Shown piece by piece: positions 24,627 to 32,200 of a stretch of DNA of 34,556 nucleotides. The notes beneath the pieces are model-generated. The model was not told where the DNA came from. It did no database searches and saw nothing but the letters and a program-made list of their open reading frames with translations. How positions within the stretch are numbered: position 1 is the stretch's first letter; each line of letters begins with the position of its first letter. Position numbers and translations under genes: made by a program. This DNA comes from an uncultured Sutterella sp. (lineage in GTDB: Bacteria; Pseudomonadota; Gammaproteobacteria; Burkholderiales; Burkholderiaceae_F), in NCBI GenBank assembly GCA_900770335.1, contig CAAGKD010000075.1:1-34556 (forward strand), in the 5' to 3' direction.

Positions 24627-25799
24627 TCAGGCGAGGTGGCTCATGACCGCGGCGTAGATGGCCTTCGCCGCGACGGGGATGCTGTCCGCCGGGCAGGACT
24701 CCTGCGGCGTGTGCGCGAGCCGGCCCTCTCCCGGGCCGAAGTAGAAGGCGGGGATGCCGAAGGCGTTGAAGTACCCGCCCTCGCCCCAGCCCGACATCGG
24801 CGTCACCTCGATCGGGCGGCCGAGGGCGCCCTCAAGCGCGCGCACGATCTTCGAGCCCGTCGGCGTGCCCACGCTCGAGGGGAGCGCGGGCCAGTCGCCC
24901 GTGATGGTCGTCTTCACCTCGACCTTGGGGAAGTCCGGGTCGGCGCGGCACTCCTCGATGACGCGCAGGATCCGCGCCTCCTGCAGGGGGCCGCTCTCCT
25001 CGCCCTGGTAGCGGAAGTCAATGATCACTTCGCAATGCTCGGCGACGACGTTCTCCGCGGCGCCCCCGCGGACGAGGTCGATCGAGCAGGTCTGCGGGCC
25101 CTTCGCGGGTCCCTCGAGCATCATCTCCGGAAGGCGCTTTCTCGCGCGGACGATGAACAGGGCCGCGGCCTCGATCGCGTTGACGCCGAGGTGCGGGCGG
25201 CTCGAGTGGGCGCTCCTGCCGGTGAACTCGACCTTGACCCAGGCGTCGCCGCGGTGGGCGTCGTGGATCTCGAGCTCCGTGGGCTCGGCGATGAGCGCGA
25301 TGTCCGCCTTCGGAGCGTCAGGCTCCTCGAGCGCCGTGCGCACGCCGTTGACGTTCGTCTCCTCGTCGGTGGAGAGCATGAGCCAGAGGCTTCCCCTGAG
25401 GGGCTGGCGCGAGGCGGCCGCGAAGGCCGCGAGGGCCGCGGCGGCGCCGCCCTTCATGTCGGTCGAGCCTCGGCCGAGGAGCCGCCCGTCCTTCACGTCG
25501 CCCGACCAGGGGTTCTCCATGCCGGCGGGCGGGACCACGTCGATGTGGCCCGAGAGGAGCATTGAGGGGGCGGCGGGATCGCTCGAGCCCGCATGCGCGA
25601 CGAGGACCGGGGCGCCGCAGGATTCGGCGGCGAGGCGCGTCGTGCAGACGGCGCTCTCCTCGAGCAGGCGCCGCGCCGCGTCGATCACGTCGCGCGTGGC
25701 GGGCGTGCCGGAGACGGAGGGGATGCGCACGAGGGTCTGCGCCCAGGGAAGGGACTGGTCAAGAAGCGCCTCGACGGAGGCTTCAAGGGATTGAGTCAT
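24627..25799 (-). CDS. M20 family metallopeptidase (ArgE/DapE type)
   Basis: A 390-aa two-zinc hydrolase. Metal and catalytic residues are visible: H85 and D87 in SGHIDVVPP, D114 in GSTDMKGG, E146 (base) and E147 in STDEETN, then AEPTELEIHDAHRG, and the C-terminal ligand in LAHTPQES. The lid domain spans about 180-290. Family members remove acyl groups from acetylornithine, succinyl-diaminopimelate or peptides; the exact substrate here is not clear and it is not next to arginine or lysine genes. The start ATG 25799 matches the family N-terminus; the frame is open to 26039 but upstream residues look non-coding. It diverges from the aldehyde dehydrogenase. Confidence 0.9.
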   Translation of the reverse strand: MTQSLEASVEALLDQSLPWAQTLVRIPSVSGTPATRDVIDAARRLLEESAVCTTRLAAESCGAPVLVAHAGSSDPAAPSMLLSGHIDVVPPAGMENPWSGDVKDGRLLGRGSTDMKGGAAAALAAFAAASRQPLRGSLWLMLSTDEETNVNGVRTALEEPDAPKADIALIAEPTELEIHDAHRGDAWVKVEFTGRSAHSSRPHLGVNAIEAAALFIVRARKRLPEMMLEGPAKGPQTCSIDLVRGGAAENVVAEHCEVIIDFRYQGEESGPLQEARILRVIEECRADPDFPKVEVKTTITGDWPALPSSVGTPTGSKIVRALEGALGRPIEVTPMSGWGEGGYFNAFGIPAFYFGPGEGRLAHTPQESCPADSIPVAAKAIYAAVMSHLA

Positions 25800-26105
25800 G
25801 GCGGGGGATGTCTGAAAAGCGGTTCGCGGCGCCTTCGACGGCTTGCGGGTCGAAGGCCCGAAGAGCGTGTGCCTTGAGGCTACCTGCGCAAGGCGCCGCT
25901 CCGCCTCGGGAACTTCAACTATTTCAAGCCGGGACGGGAGCGCTTTGATGCGAGGAAGCGACTGCGGCTGAGAATGCAAGGACGGTCTGGAGGGCGGCGG
26001 AAAGGTAAACTCGATGCTCCTGCGGAGCGGCCCTGACATGCGATCCTGCCGCAGGCAAGAAGAACATCAGGAAGAAGCCAAGTGCGGGCAACGGAAGGGA
26101 AAGGG
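25800..26105. other. divergent intergenic region, M20 peptidase / aldehyde dehydrogenase
   Basis: This 306-bp gap has no supported gene. A -10-like TAAACT (26006-26011) points towards the dehydrogenase but lacks a matching -35. A direct TTGAA-N4-TTGAA pair on the minus strand (near 25915-25928) is the only other pattern I noticed. Promoters for both genes must lie here. Confidence 0.35.
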
Positions 26106-27545
26106 ATGAAGGGAAGAGAGATCTTCGGGCGCCAGCTCATCGGCGGCGCCTGGGTGGAGAGCGGGTCGGACGAGCGGATCGAGGTCGAGAACCCCGCGAC
26201 GCGGGAGCGCTTCGCGAGCGTTCCCGCCGGAACGATCGGCGACGCAGACCGTGCGGTCGCGGCGGCCCGCCGGGCGCTTCCGGGGTGGTCGGCGACGCCG
26301 CTCGAGGCGCGCATCGCGCTCGTCGAGCGCATGCTCGGGATCTTTCGCGGCATGACCGAGGAGATCGTCGAGCTCGAAGTTGCGGAGCTCGGCGCCCCGG
26401 TCGCCTTCGCGAGAAAGAAGCACTGCGACTATCAGATGCGGCGCACCGAGGCGTTCATCGAGGCGGCCAGGCGCGTGGCTCTCGAGGAGGCGCTTCCCAA
26501 GTCCCTCGTTCTGCGCGAGCCTGTCGGCGTGGTTGCTGCGATCACGCCCTGGAACTATCCCCTCGGGCAGATCGTCCAGAAGGCGATTCCGGCCATCCTC
26601 ATGGGCTGCGCGGTGGTTCTGAAGCCCAGCAGCGTGACGCCTCTCACGGCCTGTCTCTTTGCCGAGGCCTTCCGCGAGGCGGGGCTCCCCGCGGGCGTGC
26701 TCAACCTGGTCAACGGCCGCGGCCGTCTGATCGGCGCTGCGCTCGCGCGCCATCCCGGCGTCGACATGGTCTCCTTCACGGGCTCGACCGAAGTGGGCCG
26801 GGAGCTCGGAAGCCTTGCGATCGGCGGCATGAAGCGCATCGCGCTCGAGCTCGGCGGCAAGTCCCCGGACGTGTGGATGCGCGGCATGGCGGACTATCGG
26901 CCCGCCGCGAGGAAGCTCTTCGACTCGCTTCTTCTCAACGCCGGTCAGACCTGCACGGCCCTCTCGCGCCTTCTCGTGCCCAAGGAGATGATGGATGAGG
27001 CCTGCGCGCTTCTTGTCGAGACGCTCCGCGACTATCCCGTCGGGGATCCGAAGGATCCCGCGACGCGCGTCGGTCCCGTGGTCTCGCGCGCGCAGTTCGA
27101 TTCCGTGCGCCGCTACATCGAGCTCGGGCTCGAGGAGGGGGCGGAGCTTGTCGCCGGGGGCGTTCCGGCCGAGCCCGGTCCGAACGAGGGGTACTTCATC
27201 GCCCCAACGATCTTCAGGGGCGTTCGTCCCGGCATGCGGATCGAGCAGGAGGAGATCTTCGGGCCCGTGCTCTGCGTGATGCCCTACCGGGATCTCGACG
27301 AGGCCGTTCGGATCGCCAACGGCACGCCCTACGGCCTCTGCGGAGCGGTCTTCGGGCCGCGCGAGAAGGCCGTCGCGCTCGCCCGCAGGATCCGCTCCGG
27401 GAACGTCTACGTCAACGACGCCGAGCGCGATCTGGCCGCGCCCTTCGGGGGCTTCGGCGCAAGCGGCGTCGGTCGCGAAGGCGGGCGGTACGGGCTTTTT
27501 GAGTTCACCGAGCTCAAGGCGATCTTCAACGCATCCTCCTTCTGA
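26106..27545 (+). CDS. NAD(P)+-dependent aldehyde dehydrogenase
   Basis: A 479-aa enzyme of the aldehyde dehydrogenase superfamily, oxidising an aldehyde to a carboxylate. All catalytic residues are in place: N150 (TPWNYP), K173 (LKPSS), E248 (LELGG) and the nucleophile C283 (GQTCTA), with the cofactor block FTGSTEVG (224-231). Length and motif order are typical. I chose ATG 26106, preceded by GGAAGGGAAAGGG; an ATG-like start at 26082 would add 8 residues. Substrate is unknown; the TSUP permease gene follows 102 nt later. Confidence 0.92.
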   Translation: MKGREIFGRQLIGGAWVESGSDERIEVENPATRERFASVPAGTIGDADRAVAAARRALPGWSATPLEARIALVERMLGIFRGMTEEIVELEVAELGAPVAFARKKHCDYQMRRTEAFIEAARRVALEEALPKSLVLREPVGVVAAITPWNYPLGQIVQKAIPAILMGCAVVLKPSSVTPLTACLFAEAFREAGLPAGVLNLVNGRGRLIGAALARHPGVDMVSFTGSTEVGRELGSLAIGGMKRIALELGGKSPDVWMRGMADYRPAARKLFDSLLLNAGQTCTALSRLLVPKEMMDEACALLVETLRDYPVGDPKDPATRVGPVVSRAQFDSVRRYIELGLEEGAELVAGGVPAEPGPNEGYFIAPTIFRGVRPGMRIEQEEIFGPVLCVMPYRDLDEAVRIANGTPYGLCGAVFGPREKAVALARRIRSGNVYVNDAERDLAAPFGGFGASGVGREGGRYGLFEFTELKAIFNASSF

Positions 27546-27647
27546 CGGAGCGGTTGGCCGAGGCGCACAATGTCGGCTCCGAGGGCGGCGACGGACCGCC
27601 GCCCCGCTGATGCACGAAACCGCACGACTCTTAAAAAAACCTCGGCC

Positions 27648-28412
27648 ATGGACTTTGATCTTCTCTCCACGCTTCTCATCGTCTGCCCGCTCATCTTTCT
27701 CGGCGGACTTGTTGACGCCATCGCGGGCGGCGGCGGACTCATCACGCTGCCCGCCTATCTGATCGCCGGCGTTCCTGCGCACCTCGCGCTCGGCACGAAC
27801 AAGCTCTCGAACGGCATCGGGACGATGGTCTCGACCTTCCGGCTCTGGCGGGCGGGGTTTCTCGACGTCCGCTCGGCGATGCCGGCCGTCGCCTGCGCGT
27901 TTCTCGGCAGCGCCGCGGGCGCGAGGATCGCGCTCCTCGTCCCCGAGGAGACCTTCCGGCTCATCCTCATCGTGATGCTGCCCGTCGCGGCGTTCTTCGT
28001 CTTCAGAAAGTCCGCGATTCCTCCCGAGGGCGAGGCGATGGAGAGCCGCCGGCGCCTCATGATCGTCTGCATCGCCTCGCTCGTCTGCGGCGCTTATGAC
28101 GGCTTCTACGGGCCGGGCGCGGGCACCTTCATGCTCATCTCCTACACGCTCTTCGCGCGCATGGGCGTGCGCGAGGCCTCCGGGCAGATGAAGGCCGTCA
28201 ACCTCTCGAGCAACGTCGCGGCCTTCGTGATGTTCGCGACCTCGGGCGAGGTGTGGTGGCTCGTGGGCCTCATCGCCGCGGTCTTCAGCATCGCGGGGCA
28301 CTACGTCGGATCCGGGCTCGTTCTCAAGAACGGAACCCGGATCGTCAAGCCGATCATCGCGGTCGTGCTCGCGATTCTGTTCGCGAAGACCGCGTGGGAG
28401 CTGCTTGGATGA
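27648..28412 (+). CDS. TSUP family permease (TauE/SafE)
   Basis: A 254-aa membrane protein with about eight spans and the two conserved half-repeats of TSUP proteins: GGLVDAIAGGGGLITLP near the N-terminus and GAYDGFYGPGAGTFM in the second half. Family members move sulfite, sulfonates, taurine-derived sulfoacetate or other organic anions across the inner membrane. The frame is open back to 27570, but ATG 27648 gives the family N-terminus. It is the last GC-rich gene before the low-GC island; a short dyad (28462-28480) follows. Confidence 0.9.
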   Translation: MDFDLLSTLLIVCPLIFLGGLVDAIAGGGGLITLPAYLIAGVPAHLALGTNKLSNGIGTMVSTFRLWRAGFLDVRSAMPAVACAFLGSAAGARIALLVPEETFRLILIVMLPVAAFFVFRKSAIPPEGEAMESRRRLMIVCIASLVCGAYDGFYGPGAGTFMLISYTLFARMGVREASGQMKAVNLSSNVAAFVMFATSGEVWWLVGLIAAVFSIAGHYVGSGLVLKNGTRIVKPIIAVVLAILFAKTAWELLG

Positions 28413-28461
28413 GGTCAGGCGTCGGCAGCCTTCGCCTCGTTGACCTCGCCGCATTGATCCA

Positions 28462-28480
28462 AGCATTTCTTGAGAATGCT
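28462..28480. other. small dyad at the left edge of the low-GC island
   Basis: AGCATT (28462-28467) and AATGCT (28475-28480) are perfect inverted arms 7 nt apart, 50 nt after the TSUP stop and at the point where base composition turns AT-rich. It may be a weak terminator or an old element edge. Confidence 0.3.
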
Positions 28481-28501
28481 CTGATTAAATAGATGTGGAT
28501 A

Positions 28502-28530
28502 TTGCATTGAAATTGTGTGTATGATAAAAT
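28502..28530 (+). promoter_or_regulatory. promoter of the transposase remnant
   Basis: TTGCAT (28502-28507) and TAAAAT (28525-28530) are spaced by 17 nt, a good sigma70 match. GGAG (28550-28553) then sits 6 nt before the ATG at 28560. The expression signals are thus better preserved than the coding sequence. Confidence 0.6.
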
Positions 28531-28559
28531 CTTTATATATAAGATAATCGGAGCATGCT

Positions 28560-29026
28560 ATGGAACAGCTCTCCTTCACAGACCTTGAAGCTGGTCTTCG
28601 CCGCTAGACGCGCAAGACTCATGTGGAACGCCTGACGGAGAGGCTCAACGAGCTCGTTCCCCGGGACGCCCTGCTGGACCTGATGCTTCGCATACATCTG
28701 CTTCAGGCAGCGTACAACCTGAGTGATCCTCGCATGGAGGATCTCCTCCTCGAGAACTCGACTGCGAGAAAGTTCGTCGGCCTGAACCTGATGGACCGCA
28801 CGCTTGATGAGTCCACGATCCTGCAGTTCCGGCATCTGCTTGAGAAGCATCAGCTTGGCGCGAAGATCCTTGAAATGATCAACAAGCAGTTCCTTGATGC
28901 CGGCCTGAGGCTGTCCACGGGGCGGATCGTCGACGCAAGCTTCATCGATGCGCCGAACTCCACGAAGAACAAGGAGCATCAGCGTGATCCCGCGAGATGG
29001 CCAGCAGCAAGAAAGGCCATAGCTAG
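28560..29026 (+). pseudogene. decayed IS5-family transposase (N-terminal part)
   Basis: The frame begins MEQLSFTDLEAGLRR, then an in-frame TAG (28605-28607). It resumes as a typical IS5-group N-terminus with RIHLLQAAYNLSDPRMEDLL, then DESTILQFRHLLEKHQL and STGRIVDASFIDAPNSTKNK. About 30 residues normally found between the VPxxxL block and MLRIHLL are missing (near 28660-28685). A two-base insertion (about 28992-28993) breaks the frame; the shifted frame reads EMASSKKGHS and then TAG where a Trp codon is expected (29024-29026). The DDE catalytic half is absent. This is a non-functional insertion-sequence remnant bordering the restriction gene. Confidence 0.82.
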
Positions 29027-29063
29027 CCGAAAGGAAGTCTTTCAATGCAGCTTCGCGCACAAA

Positions 29064-29084
29064 TTTCTTTGATTTTCAAAGAAA
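29064..29084. repeat. perfect 9-bp inverted repeat after the transposase remnant
   Basis: TTTCTTTGA (29064-29072) and TCAAAGAAA (29076-29084) are perfect arms around TTT. It lies where transposase similarity has ended. It could be a junction or terminus of a lost element, or a weak terminator. Confidence 0.5.
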
Positions 29085-29190
29085 ACTTGCAAAATGAGAT
29101 GGAGGGGCTGCTCATGACACTCTGCCCCATCAGCACCATCGCCCGCCACTGAGGCGTCTCGCCCGAGCACGATGAGGTTGTCTCTAGTCT
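29081..29190 (+). pseudogene. possible fragment of a second transposase (ISL3-like)
   Basis: One frame reads MEGLLMTLCPISTIARH, a TGA where Trp is expected, then GVSPEHDEVVSSLV. The pattern of a hydrophobic helix followed by IARHxGVS resembles the helix-turn-helix region of ISL3-type transposases. It is short and interrupted, so the assignment is tentative. Confidence 0.25.
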
Positions 29191-29216
29191 AGTGCTCGCA
29201 AAATTTGTTTATAAAT

Positions 29217-29225
29217 TGATATAAT
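29217..29225 (+). promoter_or_regulatory. consensus extended -10 promoter of the Type ISP gene
   Basis: TG-A-TATAAT is a full-consensus extended -10 element, with a probable start near 29232 and a leader of about 50 nt. No matching -35 is needed or seen. Confidence 0.65.
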
Positions 29226-29240
29226 GAAAAAATTTTTAAC

Positions 29241-29264
29241 AGTGTAGTTCTACTTTTTTACACT
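29241..29264 (+). promoter_or_regulatory. dyad in the leader of the Type ISP gene
   Basis: AGTGTA (29241-29246) and TACACT (29259-29264) are inverted arms; a second compact palindrome GTAGTTCTAC (29244-29253) overlaps the left arm. They lie between the predicted start of transcription and the start codon, a suitable place for repressor binding or a leader hairpin. Confidence 0.4.
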
Positions 29265-29281
29265 CTCTCGCGGTTATTGAG

Positions 29282-32200
29282 ATGATAGAGATGAATCAGA
29301 ACAACCAGCAAGCGTTCGAACAGCTCATGGCCGCTATTGAAGCGGCCTCTGGTGGCATCGCCAGAGATGCGGGGACACGCTTCGAGACCCTCGTCAAGGA
29401 TTGGTTGCAAAACGACCCGGCCTACAAAGATCTTTTCAGTAAGGTTGAAACTTGGGCGCAGTGGGCGAATGCTCATCATGACTTAACGGTAAGCGCGAAG
29501 GATGTCGGTGTCGATCTCGTAGGCACACTCGCAGACGATCCCTCTAGTTTCGCCGCAATCCAATGTAAGTTTTACAAGAAGGAAGCCATTGTTCCCAAGG
29601 CAGGAATCGATTCCTTTATTGCGTCATCAAACCGTTCTTGCTTCAAGCAACGCTATCTTGTAGCGACCAACGAGAATTGGACCTCAAACGTTCAGGAGTA
29701 TCTCTCAAGCATCGAGCCACCTCCCGTCCTCATCACGCGCTCTGTGCTCGCCAATTCTCAAGTGGACTGGTCATCGTACCTTTCTGGGGAAGTGGTTATG
29801 CGTGCAAAGCGCACGCCCCGCAACTATCAGATCGATGCCATTAAGGCGGTAAAGAAGGGGTTTGAGATTGCCGATCGAGGCAAGCTGATTATGGCTTGCG
29901 GCACGGGCAAAACCTATACGTCCTTGAAAATTGCTGAGGAGGTTGCAGGGGAACGGGGCCTGGTGATGTTCTTAGTGCCGTCACTGTCGTTGCTTTCGCA
30001 GACGCTGACGGACTGGAAGCAACAATGTATTTTCCCGATTCACGCGTTTGCCGTTTGTTCGGATGAGTCGATTGGCAAGGGTGATGCGGAGGATCTGGCG
30101 GACCTCACAAAGCCTTCTGAACTTGCCTATCCGGCCACTACCACGGCAAGGACGCTTGCCCATCAAGTCAATCGCGCCTTGGAGAAGAAGAACGGCATGG
30201 TGGGCATCTTCTCTACGTATCACTCAATGGGCGTGGTTTCTGAAGCCCAGAAGGAATACGGGCTCCCTGAGATCGAGCTGGTCATCTGTGACGAAGCCCA
30301 CCGTACCTCAGGGGGTTTCTATAAAGACGACGATGAAAAGCCGTTTACACGGATCCATGATGCGACTTTCATCCAAGCGGCAAAACGGCTCTACATGACG
30401 GCAACGCCAAAGGTGTTTGGCGCAAAAGTCAAGGAACAGCAGGCTTCAGAAGACATCGAACTCTATTCAATGGATGACGAGTCTGTCTACGGCAAGACTT
30501 TCCATGAGATTACTTTCTCGCAGGCCGTACAACAGTACAACTGCTTGGTGGATTACAAAGTCATCGTCCTCACGGTGAGCGAGGATATGGTGAAGGATGC
30601 CTATTCCTACGCAGACATTGAGACCGGTGGCATTAGGTTATCGGATGCGGCCAAGGTTGTGGGTTGTTGGCGCGCGCTCTCGAAGATGGATCTTCAAAAC
30701 GATGTTTCGTTGGGTGGCGACAAACAAGCTATGCGACGCGCTGTCGGTTTTGCGCAGGTGATTCGACCCAATGACAAGTACGACCGCGTGTCTTCGATGG
30801 CCTTTGCCGAGAATTTCAATCGTGTAGTTGAAAAGTTCCGTGCGACAGAGCGAAATGGCTTTATCAAATCGCATAAGGACGATCCGGAGGCGATTGCTCG
30901 GTTTGATGCAGACTATGCACTTTCGTGCGAAACAAAGCATATCGATGGCTCCATGAATGCCACCGAGAAGGACGCTCTTCTCAATTGGTTGAGAGAAGAG
31001 CCCGCTGAGCATGTCTGCAAAATCCTCTTTAACGTTCGATGCCTTTCTGAAGGTGTGGATGTTCCGGCGCTTGATTCTGTGCTGTTCCTCTCGCCGCGCA
31101 AATCCATGGTGGATGTCGTTCAAACCGTCGGGCGCGTGATGCGTAAGGCTCCCGGTAAAACGCGAGGCTACGTCATCATTCCCATCGTCATACCGGCAGG
31201 GATTGCACCGGATCTTGTGCTCGATAACAACAAGGACTTCGATACCGTCTGGCAGGTTTTACGTGCACTCAAATCCATAGATTCCAACTTTGGAACGATG
31301 GTGGATGGACAACTGGGAAAGATTGATTCCTCCAAGATGGAAGTTATCTGCCTTTCGGACGCGGAGATTCGTCAACGTGGGAAGAAATCCAAGGGAAATA
31401 GCGTAGAACGCAAGAAGACCACCGGAATGGATTCGCGCAACAAGCGTCGCGAACAGCAAAAGGAAGACGAACGCCGAATGAAGGAGGCCCAAGTAGCCTT
31501 TGACTTCGGACGTAACGAAATTCTCGAGGATGCCATTAAAGCCAAGATCGTCAAGCGGGTCGGTAACCGTAGAGAGTGGGAAGACTGGGCGGAAGACGTT
31601 GGTGCAATCTGCAAGGAGCAGATCAAGCATATCAATCACGTTCTTGAGACGAGTGAATCTTCAAGGAAGTCCTTCAAAGAATTCTGCAAAGAAATCCGCG
31701 AAACGTTGAACGGTGAACTTTCCGACGATGACATCGTTGAAATGCTTGGTCAGCACGTTGTCACCAAACCCGTGCTCGATGCGTTCTTCGAGGGGTACCC
31801 CTTCTCAGAGAAGAATCCGATCGCGAAAGCAATGACCGGGATGGTGGAGAAGCTTGATAAGGAAGGTCTGAAGAAGGCGAACGAACTCCTGAAGAGCTTC
31901 TACGAGGCCGTCAAAATCCGCATGAGAAAGGTGAAGACGCAAGCCGAACGGCAGACCGTCATCAAAGAACTCTTTGAGAAGTTTTTTAAGTACGCCTTCC
32001 CGAAGCAGCAGGAAAAGCTGGGGATCGTCTACACGCCGGTTGAGATCGTTGATTTCATCAATCAGTCGGTTGCCGACATCCTCCAAAAGGAATTCAACAC
32101 GAGTATCGCCGATGAAGGCGTTCATATCCTCGATCCCTTCACAGGGACGGGAACTTTCATGGCTAGGTTGATGCAGTCCGGACTGATTCCGAAAGAGCAG

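Noticed and set aside
21857..24646. Open frame of 929 codons on the plus strand across the MFS and GsiB-like genes
   Set aside because: It spans the end of one confirmed gene, an intergenic hairpin and the whole of another gene on the opposite strand; composition is typical of shadow frames.
26067..28466. Open frame of 799 codons antisense to aldehyde dehydrogenase and TSUP genes
   Set aside because: Charged, repetitive Arg/Glu/Asp/His composition, no recognisable domain, opposite to two genes with intact catalytic motifs.
28413..28559. Terminal inverted repeat and target duplication of the IS5 remnant
   Set aside because: Only a short dyad (28462-28480) and a promoter are visible; I could not match a terminal repeat to the right side, so no element ends are claimed.
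28623..29072. Intact 149-codon transposase
   Set aside because: The frame begins after an in-frame stop, lacks an internal block and the catalytic half, and its end is a frameshifted tail; it is a remnant.
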